Assembly (NCBI GenBank): GCA_025355835.1
Contig: JANXYW010000052.1
Span: forward strand, 1-12,478
From: Chloroflexota bacterium
GTDB lineage: Bacteria; Chloroflexota; Dehalococcoidia; DSTF01; JACRBR01
Direction of reading: 5' to 3'
DNA length: 12,478 bases
Under the pieces are notes generated by a model, which was given only the letters and a program-made list of their open reading frames with translations, was not told the DNA's origin and searched no databases. A program made the position numbers and the translations under genes. Positions 12,451-12,478 of this stretch are shown here, one piece after another. Position 1 is the stretch's first letter. Each line of letters opens with the position of its first letter.

Positions 12451-12478
12451 CGCATCAGCCAGTCAGCGCATCAGCCAG
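12451..12478. repeat. Short direct repeat running off the right edge
   Basis: CGCATCAGCCAG occurs at 12451-12462 and 12467-12478, a 16-base period with TCAG between. The window ends exactly at the end of the second copy, so this may be the start of a longer tandem array downstream of the Rieske gene. Confidence 0.5.

Overview
The window is GC-rich bacterial chromosome made almost entirely of single-copy housekeeping and catabolic genes. There is no transposase, phage gene, CRISPR array, tRNA or rRNA that I can see. The gene set suggests a member of the Chloroflexota (Dehalococcoidia-like) or a deep actinobacterial relative. The pointers are a Rho factor without the N-terminal helical domain, a GlnR-like orphan OmpR regulator, an SsuD/SsuE pair, an HpcH/CitE-type lyase and a crotonase next to a MarR regulator. 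This taxonomic reading is inference and uncertain.

Layout, left to right. (1) 1-1779, minus strand: a calcineurin-like phosphoesterase cut by the left edge, then rho, with a period-7 repeat between them. (2) 1780-2217: a 438-base divergent gap with no gene, then a CitE-like lyase (+). It converges on a MarR regulator (-) across a 10-bp hairpin terminator. (3) 3697-3988: a divergent control region with stacked inverted repeats between marR and an enoyl-CoA hydratase (+). (4) 4793-5191: a gene-free block with an eight-unit heptamer repeat and three copies of a two-hairpin element, the second and third in 101-bp register. (5) 5192-7361, minus: an overlapping operon ssuD > ssuE > HAD hydrolase. 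(6) 7362-7547: divergent promoters, then a GlnR-like regulator with a degenerate receiver domain, and a VTT/DedA-like membrane protein (+). (7) 8961-9186: a further intact copy of the two-hairpin element plus a decayed one. (8) 9187-11873, minus: a GT4 glycosyltransferase, a Wzz-like chain-length protein and a 2TM protein, a small envelope-glycan cluster. (9) 12075-12434 (+): a small Rieske ferredoxin.

How the genes fit together. SsuE would supply reduced FMN to SsuD, which releases sulfite from organosulfonates. The HAD hydrolase is translationally coupled to them, but its role is unknown. The GlnR-like regulator is divergent from this operon, and GTnAC-type half-sites lie between them, so a link between nitrogen status and sulfonate use is conceivable but unproven. 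MarR and the crotonase look like a locally controlled acyl-CoA catabolism unit. The most unusual non-coding content is the dispersed two-hairpin element, which sits only in tail-to-tail gene junctions here, and the AGTNNNN heptamer repeats.
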